From positions 62,001-126,000 of the forward strand of contig CACKCQ010000003.1 of assembly GCA_902598655.1 (NCBI GenBank): a stretch of 64,000 nucleotides of DNA. Reading direction: 5' to 3'. Positions within the stretch are counted from its first letter, which is position 1; each line of letters starts with the position of its first letter. A program made the translations under genes and the position numbers. The notes under the pieces are model-generated. The model saw only the letters and a program-made list of their open reading frames with translations, was not told where the DNA came from and did no database searches. This DNA is from an uncultured Pelagibacteraceae bacterium (GTDB lineage: Bacteria > Pseudomonadota > Alphaproteobacteria > Pelagibacterales > Pelagibacteraceae). Below are positions 9,590-19,700 of the stretch, in pieces.

Positions 9590-10671
9590 TTTCCGCATTG
9601 AGCTTTATTCATTAAGTAATGATCAAGAATTACACAATGCATCATTGCTTCGCCAATAGGCACTGCTCTAATACCTACACATGGATCATGTCTCCCTGTG
9701 ACTGAAATTGAAGTATTTCTTCCAAATTTATTAATTGTTTTTCTTTGAGAAAGAATTGATGAAGTTGGTTTTACTGCAAAAGAAACTATTATTTCTTGAC
9801 CACTAGAAATACCTCCAAGAATTCCTCCAGCATTATTCGATTTAAATTTTGTTTTCTTTCCTGCTTGGGACATTTCATCAGAATTTTGTTCACCAGAAAG
9901 TTGAGCAGAGTTCATTCCTGATCCTATATTTACCCCTTTTACTGCGTTAATACTCATCATTGCTGATGCTAAATCCATATCTAATTTTGAATAAATTGGA
10001 GCTCCTAATCCGACAGGAACACCTCTTGCTCTTACTTCAATAATTGCCCCACAAGATGAGCCAGCTTTTCTTATCCCAAGTAAATATTTTTCCCATAATT
10101 TTAAAACTGTTTTATCTGGACAAAATAAAGGGTTTTTTGTGATGAAACTGTCATTCCATTTTTCTGTGTCACATCCTAGTATTCCTAATTGTGTTACGGC
10201 TCCAATTACACTGTACTTTTTCCCAATAATATTTTGCAAAACTTGTTTTGCTATTGCCCCTGCTGCCACTCTTGAAGCAGTCTCTCTCGCAGATTGTCTG
10301 CCTCCACCTCTATAATCTCTAATTCCATACTTTTTAAAATATGTATAATCAGCATGACCAGGTCTAAATTTATCTTTAATATTTTTATAATCCCTAGAAC
10401 GCATATCTTTATTGAAGATAATCATTGAGATAGGTGTACCAGTTGTTTTGCCCTCAAAAGTTCCTGATAAAATTTCTACTTTATCATCCTCTTTTCTTTG
10501 GGTTGTGAATTTTGACTGACCAGGCTTTCTTTTATTTAATTCTAACTGAATGTCTCTGATATTAAGCTTAATATTCGGAGGACAACCATCAACAACACAT
10601 CCTATTGCTGGACCGTGAGACTCACCCCAAGTAGTAAATCGAAAAAATTTTCCAAATGTATTAAAAGACAT
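9586..10671 (-). CDS. aroC: Chorismate synthase
   Basis: Catalyses the last shikimate-pathway step, turning 5-enolpyruvylshikimate 3-phosphate into chorismate with reduced FMN. The 361 residues include [31 protein letters not shown] and [19 protein letters not shown], and later GGISSGQEI and [10 protein letters not shown], all family signatures. It is a single gene, divergent from pdxH with 32 bp between starts. It converges on dxs with a 4-bp overlap of coding sequence. Confidence 0.97.
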   Translation of the reverse strand: MSFNTFGKFFRFTTWGESHGPAIGCVVDGCPPNIKLNIRDIQLELNKRKPGQSKFTTQRKEDDKVEILSGTFEGKTTGTPISMIIFNKDMRSRDYKNIKDKFRPGHADYTYFKKYGIRDYRGGGRQSARETASRVAAGAIAKQVLQNIIGKKYSVIGAVTQLGILGCDTEKWNDSFITKNPLFCPDKTVLKLWEKYLLGIRKAGSSCGAIIEVRARGVPVGLGAPIYSKLDMDLASAMMSINAVKGVNIGSGMNSAQLSGEQNSDEMSQAGKKTKFKSNNAGGILGGISSGQEIIVSFAVKPTSSILSQRKTINKFGRNTSISVTGRHDPCVGIRAVPIGEAMMHCVILDHYLMNKAQCGN

Positions 10672-10703
10672 TATATTATTATATAAATTATTTTGGTTAA
10701 ATT

Positions 10704-11327
10704 ATGAACGAAAAAAATTCTTTAGGGTTAGATAAATGCTTTCTAGATCTCGATAATCCAATACTATTATTCACTGAATGGTACAACGAGGCAAAGAAAA
10801 CAGAAATAAATGATCCAAATGCATTAGCACTAGGCACTATTAACGAAAAAGGTTATCCGAATGTAAGAATGGTATTGCTCAAAGATTATGGAGAGGATGG
10901 ATTTGTTTTTTACACTAACTTTAATAGTAATAAGGGAAACTCTATAAAGCAGAATCCAAACATTTCGATGTGCTTTCATTGGAAAAGTTTACTCAGACAA
11001 ATTCGAATAGTTGGTACTGCTGAAAAAGTTTCTGATGAAGAAGCTGATAATTATTATAAATCCAGAAGTTACGGAAGTAGAATTGGTGCATGGGCATCAA
11101 ATCAGAGTTCAATTTTAAAAGATAGAGAAGAGCTAAACCAATCTATAAAAAAATTTAAAGATCTCTATAAAGATGAAAATAATGTTCCAAGACCTGATCA
11201 TTGGTCAGGATGGAGGTTAAAACACCACGAAATTGAATTTTGGTTAGATGGTGAAAATAGAATTCACGAAAGATTAAAATATATTAAAGAAAATAATGAT
11301 TGGAAAAAAATTCTCTTATCACCTTAA
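10704..11327 (+). CDS. pdxH: Pyridoxamine/pyridoxine 5'-phosphate oxidase
   Basis: FMN enzyme that oxidises pyridoxamine or pyridoxine phosphate to the cofactor pyridoxal phosphate. The 207 residues show the FMN-binding start of the fold (ALGTINEKGYPNVRMVLLKDYGE), FYTNFNSNKG, the YYKSRSYGSRIGAWAS segment, and the C-terminal PLP-phosphate and FMN block RPDHWSGWRLKHHEIEFW with RIHERLKY. It is divergent from aroC and overlaps the converging polyprenyl synthase gene by 4 bp. No other PLP-synthesis gene is in the window. Confidence 0.95.
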   Translation: MNEKNSLGLDKCFLDLDNPILLFTEWYNEAKKTEINDPNALALGTINEKGYPNVRMVLLKDYGEDGFVFYTNFNSNKGNSIKQNPNISMCFHWKSLLRQIRIVGTAEKVSDEEADNYYKSRSYGSRIGAWASNQSSILKDREELNQSIKKFKDLYKDENNVPRPDHWSGWRLKHHEIEFWLDGENRIHERLKYIKENNDWKKILLSP

Positions 11328-12337
11328 AATTTTCTATTAATACTAAATGAAGTTAAATTTTTGAGTATAGTTTTTTCTTCACAATCTTGAAATATACTTA
11401 ATGAATTTGATGCTAAACTTATATAGTGCTCCGCTTTTTTGTAACACTCATTAATTATATTATATTTTTTTACCAATGTAAGCACATAGTCAAATTGTTC
11501 TTTAGATCTGATATTTTGTTCAAATATTTTTTTTAAAACTAATTTTTCATCTGAAGATAATTTTTGATGTAATAGAATAATTGGGAGAGTGACCTTGCCC
11601 TCAAAGAAATCTTTCCCTATCTCTTTACCAAACATTTTTAATTCTGAGTTATAGTCAAGTGTGTCATCTGCAATCTGAAATGTTAATCCAAGGTTCTTTC
11701 CATAGAATTCTAGTGCATCTTTAAATTTATTGTCTTTATCAGTAATTATCGAGCCAACTTTTGAAGATGCAGAAAATAAAGCTGCAGTTTTAGAAGAAAT
11801 TATATTCAAATATGTATCTTCTAACATTTCAGAGTCACCTTTATGTTGTAATTGCAAAACTTCTCCTTGAGCAATAGTTGATGATGTAGAAGATAAAAGT
11901 TTTAATACTTCAATACTTCCATCCTCAACCATCATTTCAAAACATCTACTTAATAAATAGTCCCCAACAAGAATTGATGACTGATTTCCCCAAATTTTAT
12001 TTGTAGTTTTTTTGCCTCTTCTTAAATCTGCGCTGTCAATTACATCATCATGCATAAGGGTTGCTGCGTGTATGAGTTCAACACATGCAGCTAGGTTCAC
12101 ATCTCTACTACCTTTTGTATATCCACACAATTTAGCACACTCCAAAGTAAGCAATGCTCTTAATCTTTTACCTCCACTAGTCATATGGTAAGCTGTCATT
12201 TCTTTAACAAGCTCAACTTTACTATCTAATTTATAAGAAATTTTGTCTTCAACTAAACTTAGTTTTTCATCAACAGAATTTACTAAATCTGTATACGCAT
12301 TAGTTATTTGCTTTTTTAATTGAACTACTGAACCCAT
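11324..12337 (-). CDS. ispB: Long-chain polyprenyl diphosphate synthase (octaprenyl/decaprenyl type)
   Basis: Makes the all-trans side chain of ubiquinone by adding isopentenyl units to farnesyl diphosphate. The 337 residues have GGKRLRALL, the first aspartate-rich motif MHDDVIDSADLRRG with only two residues between Asp pairs, GDYLLSRCFEMM, and the second motif FQIADDTLDY. The small Ala in ELIHAATLMHDD, five residues before the motif, fits a long-chain product. Whether it is C40 or C50 cannot be told from sequence. It is divergent from the S49 peptidase gene (108-bp gap). Confidence 0.87.
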   Translation of the reverse strand: MGSVVQLKKQITNAYTDLVNSVDEKLSLVEDKISYKLDSKVELVKEMTAYHMTSGGKRLRALLTLECAKLCGYTKGSRDVNLAACVELIHAATLMHDDVIDSADLRRGKKTTNKIWGNQSSILVGDYLLSRCFEMMVEDGSIEVLKLLSSTSSTIAQGEVLQLQHKGDSEMLEDTYLNIISSKTAALFSASSKVGSIITDKDNKFKDALEFYGKNLGLTFQIADDTLDYNSELKMFGKEIGKDFFEGKVTLPIILLHQKLSSDEKLVLKKIFEQNIRSKEQFDYVLTLVKKYNIINECYKKAEHYISLASNSLSIFQDCEEKTILKNLTSFSINRKF

Positions 12338-12379
12338 AAATTCAAAATATTACATTAAGTTTATTAATATACTTATCAA

Positions 12380-12407
12380 TTGACGCACCTAATTCTTCAA
12401 CTATAAG
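12380..12407 (+). promoter_or_regulatory. Candidate sigma-70 promoter for the S49 peptidase-glyQS-ppdK operon
   Basis: TTGACG, a 16-bp spacer and TATAAG lie in the 108-bp divergent gap, 38 bp before the start codon at 12446. This is one of the closest matches to the consensus in the window. Confidence 0.5.
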
Positions 12408-12445
12408 TAGCTTTATAAATAAGTGAAATTTTTATAATCATTTGT

Positions 12446-13252
12446 ATGTTTTCATTTTTTAAAAAAAAAAAAATTGTTAGTCATTTAAGACTTACCGGTG
12501 TCATAGGAAATGTTGGAAAGTTTAAACAAGGAATAGAATATTCCTCTCAAGAAGAAATGATAAAAAAAGCTTTTTCAGTTAAAAAAGCAGAGGCTGTTGC
12601 AATTTCAATTAATTCACCAGGTGGTTCACCCGTTCAATCACATCTAATATATAAATTTATTAGAGAACAGTCTAAGAAAAACAAAAAAAAAGTTATAGTT
12701 TTTGCTGAAGATGTTGCTGCATCTGGAGGCTATCTAATTGCATGCGCAGGTGATGAGATTTATGCTAATGCAAGTTCTATAATCGGATCAATAGGAGTAA
12801 TTTATTCTTCTTTTGGTTTTAAAGATTTAATTCAAAAAATAGGTGTTCAAAGAAGAGTTTACACAGCTGGAAAAAATAAAAGTACTCTAGACCCTTTTTT
12901 AGACGAGAAAGAAGAGGACATTCAAAGATTAAAAAATATTCAACTGGAACTTCACCAAGAATTTATTAATGTTGTAGAGGAAAGTAGATCAACAAAATTA
13001 AACAAAACTGATGTTGAACTTTTTTCTGGAGAATTTTGGTCTGGCAAAGCATCTTTAAAACTTGGTTTGATAGATGGAATAGGGAATGCAGAACAGATAT
13101 TGAGAGAAAAATTTGGTGAAGATGTTGAAATTAAAAAATTTGAAAAGTCTAAAGGATGGCTTGCCAAAAAACTTTCGTCTTCTGAAGACCATGCGGATAA
13201 ATTGATAAGTGTTTTAGAAGAAAGATCTATTTGGCAAAAATATGGTTTCTAA
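12446..13252 (+). CDS. S49-family serine peptidase (SppA/SohB-like)
   Basis: Members cleave leftover signal peptides or membrane-protein fragments using a Ser-Lys dyad. The 268 residues show [14 protein letters not shown] (oxyanion region), the nucleophile Ser in [20 protein letters not shown], and a lysine block [13 protein letters not shown] that should supply the general base. It is the short single-domain form. The N-terminus is basic ([12 protein letters not shown]) and lacks an obvious membrane helix. A run of 13 A at 12461-12473 encodes these lysines and could be a slippage site. It overlaps glyQ by 11 bp. Confidence 0.87.
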   Translation: MFSFFKKKKIVSHLRLTGVIGNVGKFKQGIEYSSQEEMIKKAFSVKKAEAVAISINSPGGSPVQSHLIYKFIREQSKKNKKKVIVFAEDVAASGGYLIACAGDEIYANASSIIGSIGVIYSSFGFKDLIQKIGVQRRVYTAGKNKSTLDPFLDEKEEDIQRLKNIQLELHQEFINVVEESRSTKLNKTDVELFSGEFWSGKASLKLGLIDGIGNAEQILREKFGEDVEIKKFEKSKGWLAKKLSSSEDHADKLISVLEERSIWQKYGF

Positions 13253-14126
13253 AAAAAAAACAAAATATCCAAAATCATTTATTTCTTTTCAGGATACAAT
13301 TTTAAATCTTCAAAAGTACTGGTCAAAAAAAGGTTGTGTTATTTTACAACCTTATGATTTAGAAGTTGGAGCAGGAACATTTCACCCAGCAACAACTCTA
13401 AGATCATTAGGTTCTAAACCATGGAAAACAGCTTACGTTCAACCATCAAGAAGACCAACAGATGGAAGGTATGGAGAAAATCCTAATCGTTTGCAACACT
13501 ATTATCAATTTCAAGTTTTAATAAAACCTTCACCAAAAGATATTAAAAAAATGTATCTTAATAGCCTTTCATCAGTAGGTATTAAATACGAAGAGCACGA
13601 TATCAGATTTGTAGAGGATGATTGGGAAAGTCCAACCTTAGGTGCTGCTGGTCTTGGATGGGAAGTATGGTGTGATGGTATGGAAGTTACTCAATTTACT
13701 TATTTTCAACAAATGGCAGGCATGGAATGCAATCCAATATCTGTTGAAATTACTTATGGTTTAGAGAGATTATGTATGTTTATTCAAGGTAAAAAAAATG
13801 TTTTTGATTTAATTTGGAATGATGAGGGAGTTTTATACAAAGATGTTTTTCATCAAGCTGAAAAAGAATTTTCAGCCTATAATTTTGAGTATGCAAACAC
13901 AGATAAATTATTTAAAATTTTTGATATGCTCGAAGAAGAAGCAAAATCATTAATTCAAAAGAAAATTTCTCTTCCAGCATATGATCAATGTTTAAAATCA
14001 AGTCATGTGTTCAATATTTTAGATGCTAGAGGAGTTATAAGTGTTGCTCAAAGAGCAGAATATATTGCAAGGATCAGAGATCTGACAAAAGAAATTGGAA
14101 AAATCTGGGTAGAAACACAAAATTAA
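13242..14126 (+). CDS. glyQ: Glycyl-tRNA synthetase alpha subunit
   Basis: Catalytic subunit of the bacterial (alpha-beta)2 glycyl-tRNA synthetase. The 294 residues contain the class II core: [43 protein letters not shown], and the motif-3-like [15 protein letters not shown]. The start lies 11 bp inside the preceding peptidase gene. glyS follows with a 1-bp gap, as usual for this bipartite enzyme. Confidence 0.97.
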   Translation: MVSKKKTKYPKSFISFQDTILNLQKYWSKKGCVILQPYDLEVGAGTFHPATTLRSLGSKPWKTAYVQPSRRPTDGRYGENPNRLQHYYQFQVLIKPSPKDIKKMYLNSLSSVGIKYEEHDIRFVEDDWESPTLGAAGLGWEVWCDGMEVTQFTYFQQMAGMECNPISVEITYGLERLCMFIQGKKNVFDLIWNDEGVLYKDVFHQAEKEFSAYNFEYANTDKLFKIFDMLEEEAKSLIQKKISLPAYDQCLKSSHVFNILDARGVISVAQRAEYIARIRDLTKEIGKIWVETQN

Positions 14127-14127
14127 A

Positions 14128-16191
14128 ATGTCTGAATTTTTTCTTGAATTATTTAGTGAAGAAATACCTTCCAGACTACAAATCAATGCTAGAAATGAAT
14201 TAACACAAATTTTTAAAAAATTTTTTGATGATAATCAAATTATAGTTAAAGGTAAAATTAATACTTATTCAACTCCAAATAGGCTCATTGTTCATATAAA
14301 TAAGATTTCTAAAGATGTAATAAAAAAAGCAGAGGAAATTAGAGGTCCTAATATAAATGCTCCAGAAAAGGCTTTAGAAGGATTTTTAAAATCCAATAAA
14401 ATAAGTAAAGAAAAAGTTTCCAAAAAAAGCACTGAAAAAGGCATATTCTACTTCTACAATAAACCATCGGAAAAAATAAAAACATACGATTTATTAAAAG
14501 AAAGTATTGCAAGTTTACTTTTAAAAATTTCATGGAAAAAATCAATGAAATGGGGCAATCATGATTTATATTGGGGAAGACCGTTGAAATCAATATTAGC
14601 TTTATACGATAAAAAAATAATTGAATTTAAATTAAACCATTTACATAGTTCAAATAAAACTTTTACAGATAAAGATCTAGAAGATGAAGTAAAATGTTTT
14701 AATGATTTTAAATCTTATATAAAATTTTTTAAACAAAAAGGAGTAACAATTGATCAAGATAAAAGGAAAGAATTTATAATTAAAGAAATAAACAAATCAA
14801 CTAATCAAAAAAAAATTCATATAAACGTGAATGAAAAACTTATAGACGAAATAATAAATATTGTTGAAAAACCAAAAATTTTAGTATGTGAGTTTAATAA
14901 GAAATTTTTAGAAATTCCCCAAGAAATACTTATTATTACAATGCAGCATCACCAAAAATATTTTCCTACATTTGATAGCAAAAACAAAATAACAAATAAT
15001 TTTATAGTTGTAGCAGATTGCAAGGACAAAAAGGGATTAGTTAAATTAGGAAATCAAAATGTTGTAGATGCAAGGTTGGCAGATGCAGAATTTTTTTGGA
15101 ATAGAAATAAGTCTCAAAATTTAGTTAAACAGGTTTCTAGATTGAAGCAAATCAATTATTTTAAAGGGTTGGGAAGTTATTTTGATAAAATACAAAGAGT
15201 AAGAAAACTTAGCGGAATAATTTCAGATGAACTTTTAATAAGTAAAGAAAAGATAGAAATTGCCTCCTCAATTTGCAAAGTAGATTTAATGTCAGATTTA
15301 GTTGGAGAGTTTCCCGAATTACAAGGCGTGATGGGTGGATATTTCGCAAGAGAGCAAGGTTTTGACGAAGAAATAAGTTTAGCTGTTTCAGAACATTACT
15401 TACCAAGTGGCATTGATAGTAAAGTTCCAAAAAAACCATACAGCATAGCATTATCGTTAAGTGACAAAATAGACTCCTTAGTTGGATTTTTTGGAATTAA
15501 TCTCAAACCAACTAGTTCAAAAGATCCTTATGCCTTAAGAAGAATGGCAATTAGTATATTAAGGTTAATAATTGAAAATCAAAAAAAAATAAAATTAAGA
15601 GATCTAATAAATTATTCAATAAATTTATACAAAGATCAAAATTACTCTTTTGACTCAAAATTGATAAATGATGAATTGGGAGATTTTATTTTAGAAAGAT
15701 TAAAAAATTATTTAAAAGAAAAAAATATTAGGTCAGATATTATTGAGTGCTCCACTAATTCGTATGGAATAGATGATTTACTAAAAATTTTTAATAAATC
15801 TTTAAATTTGAATAAAAATATTAAAAAAGATTTCGGTCTTGATGTTGTTGCAATTTATAAAAGATCTGCAAACATTTTAAATAGCGAAAGTAAATCAAAA
15901 CTAGAAATTGTAGGTTCTGCCGATCCTGGTCTCTTTAAAAATGATTATGAAAAAAATCTTTACAAAAAAATACATACTATTAGAAAGTATTTTTCAAGTA
16001 TAGGTAGAGACGAGGATTATGATGAAAGTCTTAAAACACTTTCAAGTGCCAAAATAGAGGTCAATGAGTTTTTTGATAACGTAATAGTTAATGATCAAGA
16101 AGAAATAATTAAAAAAAACAGACTAGAACTTTTAAAAATGTTGTGTAAAAGCTTCGATAATTATTTTAACTTTTCTAAAATAGAAGCATAA
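14128..16191 (+). CDS. glyS: Glycyl-tRNA synthetase beta subunit
   Basis: Partner of GlyQ, carrying tRNA-binding and HD-like domains. The 687 residues match the usual size. The N-terminal FFLELFSEEIPSRLQ, MQHHQKYFPTFD, and the conserved DLMSDLVGEFPELQGVMGGYFA and LSDKIDSLVGFF with DPYALRRMAISILR are family signatures. It abuts ppdK with no spacer (stop then ATG), so peptidase, glyQ, glyS and ppdK form one operon. Confidence 0.96.
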   Translation: MSEFFLELFSEEIPSRLQINARNELTQIFKKFFDDNQIIVKGKINTYSTPNRLIVHINKISKDVIKKAEEIRGPNINAPEKALEGFLKSNKISKEKVSKKSTEKGIFYFYNKPSEKIKTYDLLKESIASLLLKISWKKSMKWGNHDLYWGRPLKSILALYDKKIIEFKLNHLHSSNKTFTDKDLEDEVKCFNDFKSYIKFFKQKGVTIDQDKRKEFIIKEINKSTNQKKIHINVNEKLIDEIINIVEKPKILVCEFNKKFLEIPQEILIITMQHHQKYFPTFDSKNKITNNFIVVADCKDKKGLVKLGNQNVVDARLADAEFFWNRNKSQNLVKQVSRLKQINYFKGLGSYFDKIQRVRKLSGIISDELLISKEKIEIASSICKVDLMSDLVGEFPELQGVMGGYFAREQGFDEEISLAVSEHYLPSGIDSKVPKKPYSIALSLSDKIDSLVGFFGINLKPTSSKDPYALRRMAISILRLIIENQKKIKLRDLINYSINLYKDQNYSFDSKLINDELGDFILERLKNYLKEKNIRSDIIECSTNSYGIDDLLKIFNKSLNLNKNIKKDFGLDVVAIYKRSANILNSESKSKLEIVGSADPGLFKNDYEKNLYKKIHTIRKYFSSIGRDEDYDESLKTLSSAKIEVNEFFDNVIVNDQEEIIKKNRLELLKMLCKSFDNYFNFSKIEA

Positions 16192-18855
16192 ATGCCAAAA
16201 TTATTATTTAATTTTAAATCTAAAGACACAAAAAAAATAAAAAACCCAAAAAATATTTTAGGTGGCAAAGGTGCTAATTTATCAGAAATGGGAAGAATGG
16301 GTTTACCTGTCCCACCAGGATTTACAATTTCTACTGAAGTTTGTGATCTATTTTATAAAAATAAAAAGAAATTAAAGCCTAAAATCATAAATGAAATAAA
16401 TAGAGAGTTAAAAAACGTTGAAAAAGATTCTGGTAAAAAATTTGGAGATCTGAAAAATCCCTTATTGTTATCTGTAAGATCTGGTGCAAGGGTTTCCATG
16501 CCAGGAATGATGGATACAATTTTAAATCTTGGACTCAATGATAAAACTGTGATTGCTTTAGCAAATAAAACATCAAATATGAGATTTGCAAAAGATAGTT
16601 ATAGAAGATTTATACAAATGTATGCAAATGTTGTTATGGGTGTTGAAAGTTATAATTTTGAAGAACTAATTGAAAATTATAAACTTACAAAAGGTGTATT
16701 GTTAGACACTGATTTGGATGAATATGACTGGGATGGACTAATTAAAGACTTTAAAAATATTGTAAAAGAAAAAACCAAAAAGGATTTTCCTCAAAATATT
16801 AATGAACAATTACTAGGTGCAATTAGCGCAGTCTTTTTGTCATGGGAGAGTAACAGAGCAAAGGTTTATAGAAAATTAAATCATATCCCATCAGAATGGG
16901 GAACTGCAGTAAATGTACAGTCCATGGTTTTTGGTAATATGGGTGATGATTGTGCGACAGGTGTTGTATTTACACGCAATCCATCAAATGGAGTCAATGA
17001 AATCTATGGCGAATATTTAATAAATGCTCAAGGAGAAGATGTTGTTGCGGGAACTAGAACTCCCCAACATATAACTAAGAAAGCTAGAAAAGATGCAAAA
17101 GAAACACTTGTTTCAATGGAAGAGTCTATGCCTAGAGTTTACAAAAATCTAAAAAATATTCTTATTAAATTAGAGAAACATTATAAAGATATGCAGGATG
17201 TAGAGTTCACAGTCGAAAATAATAAGTTGTGGATGTTGCAAACTAGATCAGGAAAAAGAACAGCAAAATCAGCAGTCAAAATTGCTGTCGATATGGAAAG
17301 GGAAAAACTCATCACAAAAAAAGAGGCTGTTCTTAGAGTACAACCAAATTCATTAGATACTTTGCTTCATCCAACTTTAGATGAAGCAGCGAATTTAGAA
17401 GTAATAGCCAAAGGCCTTCCAGCTTCGCCGGGAGCAGCTAGTGGAAAGGTAGTATTTACATCTGATGAAGCTGAAAGACTAAATGGAATGATGCAAAATA
17501 CAATCCTAGTAAGAGTAGAAACATCACCTGAAGATATCAATGGAATGCATGCAGCCAAAGGAATTCTTACTGCAAGAGGGGGAATGACCAGCCATGCCGC
17601 AGTAGTTGCAAGAGGAATGGGTAGGCCTTGCGTATCTGGCTCAAGCGAAATAGAAATAGATTACCAAAATAAAATTTTTAAAACAAAAAATAATGAAATT
17701 AAAGAAGGTGATTTAATTACAATTGATGGATCAACTGGTAGAATTATAAAAGGAGAAGTTAAAACTGTTAAACCTGAAATTTCGGGAGATTTTTCTAAAC
17801 TTATGAGTTGGGCTGACAAATTTAGAAAATTAAAAATTAGAACTAACTCTGAAACACCTCTCGACAGTAAAACTGCTAGAGAATTTGGAGCTGAAGGAAT
17901 AGGTCTTTGTAGAACAGAACACATGTTTTTTGATGAAGAGAGAATTTTATCTGTAAGAGAAATGATTTTATCAAAATCAAAAGAAGATAGGGCTAGTGCT
18001 TTAAAAAAACTACTTCCCTTTCAAAAAAAGGATTTTATTGACATCTTTAAAATTATGAATGGTCTACCTGTTACAGTTAGATTATTAGATCCACCGCTTC
18101 ATGAATTTTTACCGAAAAATCAAAAAGAAATTAGCGATGTAGCAAATGCTTTAAACATCAAAAGTGCAGAATTAGAGGGTAGAATAACAGAACTTCATGA
18201 ACAAAATCCAATGCTCGGTCATAGAGGTTGTAGATTAGGTATATCATTCCCAGAAATATATGAGATGCAGTGCACTGCGATTTTTCATGCATTAGCAGAA
18301 TGTAAAAAACTCAAGATAAAATCTATTATTCCGGAGATCATGATACCTTTGGTATCTACTGAAGCAGAAATAAAAATAATGAAAGATTTAGTAATTAGAG
18401 TTGCAAAAGAAGTTGAAAACAAAACCAAAACAAAACTAAATTTTTTAGTGGGGACAATGATTGAGCTCCCAAGAGCAGCAATTAAAGCAGATGATATATC
18501 TAGACATGCAGAATTCTTTAGTTTTGGAACAAATGATTTAACACAAACAACTTTTGGAATTAGCAGAGATGATAGTGGCAAGTTTTTAAATGATTATATT
18601 GATAATAAAATTTTCGATATCGACCCATTTGTTTCTATAGATGACGGAGTTGGGGATTTGATAGAAATTGCAGCAAATAAAGGTAAAAAAATTAACAAAA
18701 AAATTAAACTTGGCATATGTGGTGAACACGGAGGTGATCCTAAAAGTATAGATTTTTGTGCACGTGTTGGATTAGATTATGTATCCTGCTCACCTTATAG
18801 AGTGCCAGTTGCAAGACTTGCTGCCGCTCAAGCTCAATTAAAAAAACAAAATTAA
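16192..18855 (+). CDS. ppdK: Pyruvate, phosphate dikinase
   Basis: Interconverts pyruvate, ATP and phosphate with phosphoenolpyruvate, AMP and pyrophosphate; it can work in gluconeogenesis or in place of pyruvate kinase. The 887 residues have an N-terminal ATP-grasp domain (GGKGANLSEMGRMGLPVPPGF, VRSGARVSMPGMMDT), a central swivelling domain with the phospho-histidine in RGGMTSHAAVVARGMGRPC, and a C-terminal PEP/pyruvate barrel with GLCRTEHMFFDEER, TNDLTQTTFGISRDD and the catalytic Cys in GICGEHGGDP. It meets nadC tail to tail with 3 bp between coding regions. Confidence 0.97.
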   Translation: MPKLLFNFKSKDTKKIKNPKNILGGKGANLSEMGRMGLPVPPGFTISTEVCDLFYKNKKKLKPKIINEINRELKNVEKDSGKKFGDLKNPLLLSVRSGARVSMPGMMDTILNLGLNDKTVIALANKTSNMRFAKDSYRRFIQMYANVVMGVESYNFEELIENYKLTKGVLLDTDLDEYDWDGLIKDFKNIVKEKTKKDFPQNINEQLLGAISAVFLSWESNRAKVYRKLNHIPSEWGTAVNVQSMVFGNMGDDCATGVVFTRNPSNGVNEIYGEYLINAQGEDVVAGTRTPQHITKKARKDAKETLVSMEESMPRVYKNLKNILIKLEKHYKDMQDVEFTVENNKLWMLQTRSGKRTAKSAVKIAVDMEREKLITKKEAVLRVQPNSLDTLLHPTLDEAANLEVIAKGLPASPGAASGKVVFTSDEAERLNGMMQNTILVRVETSPEDINGMHAAKGILTARGGMTSHAAVVARGMGRPCVSGSSEIEIDYQNKIFKTKNNEIKEGDLITIDGSTGRIIKGEVKTVKPEISGDFSKLMSWADKFRKLKIRTNSETPLDSKTAREFGAEGIGLCRTEHMFFDEERILSVREMILSKSKEDRASALKKLLPFQKKDFIDIFKIMNGLPVTVRLLDPPLHEFLPKNQKEISDVANALNIKSAELEGRITELHEQNPMLGHRGCRLGISFPEIYEMQCTAIFHALAECKKLKIKSIIPEIMIPLVSTEAEIKIMKDLVIRVAKEVENKTKTKLNFLVGTMIELPRAAIKADDISRHAEFFSFGTNDLTQTTFGISRDDSGKFLNDYIDNKIFDIDPFVSIDDGVGDLIEIAANKGKKINKKIKLGICGEHGGDPKSIDFCARVGLDYVSCSPYRVPVARLAAAQAQLKKQN

Positions 18856-18858
18856 ATT

Positions 18859-19695
18859 CTAGATTTCTAATTTTAAGTCTAAAGCATTCATTGAGTGGGT
18901 TAGAGATCCTATAGAAATTCTGTCTACTCCAGTAGAGGAAACATTTTTAACATTCTTTAAGTTAATTCCTCCTGATGCTTCAGTTTCATAAAATTTCCCA
19001 GACATTTTGACTGCTTTTTTTAAATTTTTTGAATTCATATTATCTAATAAAATTCTATCAAATTTCAGACCCAATATTCTTTTTAACTGAGATAAATTAT
19101 CAACCTCTACTGTTATTTTTTTTCTACCCTTATTTTTGATGGCTCTTTGAATTAAATTTTCAAAATTTTTTTCAGAACTTATATGATTATCCTTTATTAA
19201 GTATTCATCACTTAAGTTAAATCTGTGGTTTGTTCCACCACCTAATTTAACGGCATATTTTTGAATTACTCTAAGATTTGGAATCGTTTTTCTTGTACAG
19301 CATATTTTAGTTTTTTTTCCTACCTTTTTTACAAACTTATTTGTTTTCGTTGCTATTCCAGAAATATGAGAAACAAAGTTTAATGCTACTCTCTCGCCAG
19401 TTAAAATATTTTTTAGGTCACCATCAATAGTTGCAACTACCTCACCTTTTTTAATTAGAGATCCATCTTTTTTTTTATTTTTAAATTTTATTTTTTTATC
19501 AATTAATTTAAAAGTCTCTCTTGCAAATTCTATACCACCTAAAATACCTTCCTGGTTACTTATCATTTTAACTTTCTTTTTAATATTTTTATTGATTAAT
19601 TCTGAAGTAATATCGCCTGATGGATATAAGTCCTCGTTCAAAGCTAATTTACATAAAGATTTTATAAAATTTCTACTTAATTGAATTTTAGACAC
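18859..19695 (-). CDS. nadC: Nicotinate-nucleotide pyrophosphorylase (carboxylating)
   Basis: Quinolinate phosphoribosyltransferase: quinolinate plus PRPP gives nicotinate mononucleotide and CO2. The 278 residues show LNEDLYPSGDITSELI, ERVALNFVSHISGIAT, the substrate loop CCTRKTIPNLRVIQKYAVKLGG with NHRFNLSDEYLIKDNH, and the C-terminal barrel strands ILLDNM and EASGGINLKN. It follows nadA by 5 bp. With NadA it makes NAD from iminoaspartate and dihydroxyacetone phosphate; the aspartate oxidase or dehydrogenase that would feed them is not in the window. Confidence 0.95.
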   Translation of the reverse strand: MSKIQLSRNFIKSLCKLALNEDLYPSGDITSELINKNIKKKVKMISNQEGILGGIEFARETFKLIDKKIKFKNKKKDGSLIKKGEVVATIDGDLKNILTGERVALNFVSHISGIATKTNKFVKKVGKKTKICCTRKTIPNLRVIQKYAVKLGGGTNHRFNLSDEYLIKDNHISSEKNFENLIQRAIKNKGRKKITVEVDNLSQLKRILGLKFDRILLDNMNSKNLKKAVKMSGKFYETEASGGINLKNVKNVSSTGVDRISIGSLTHSMNALDLKLEI

Positions 19696-19700
19696 AGATT

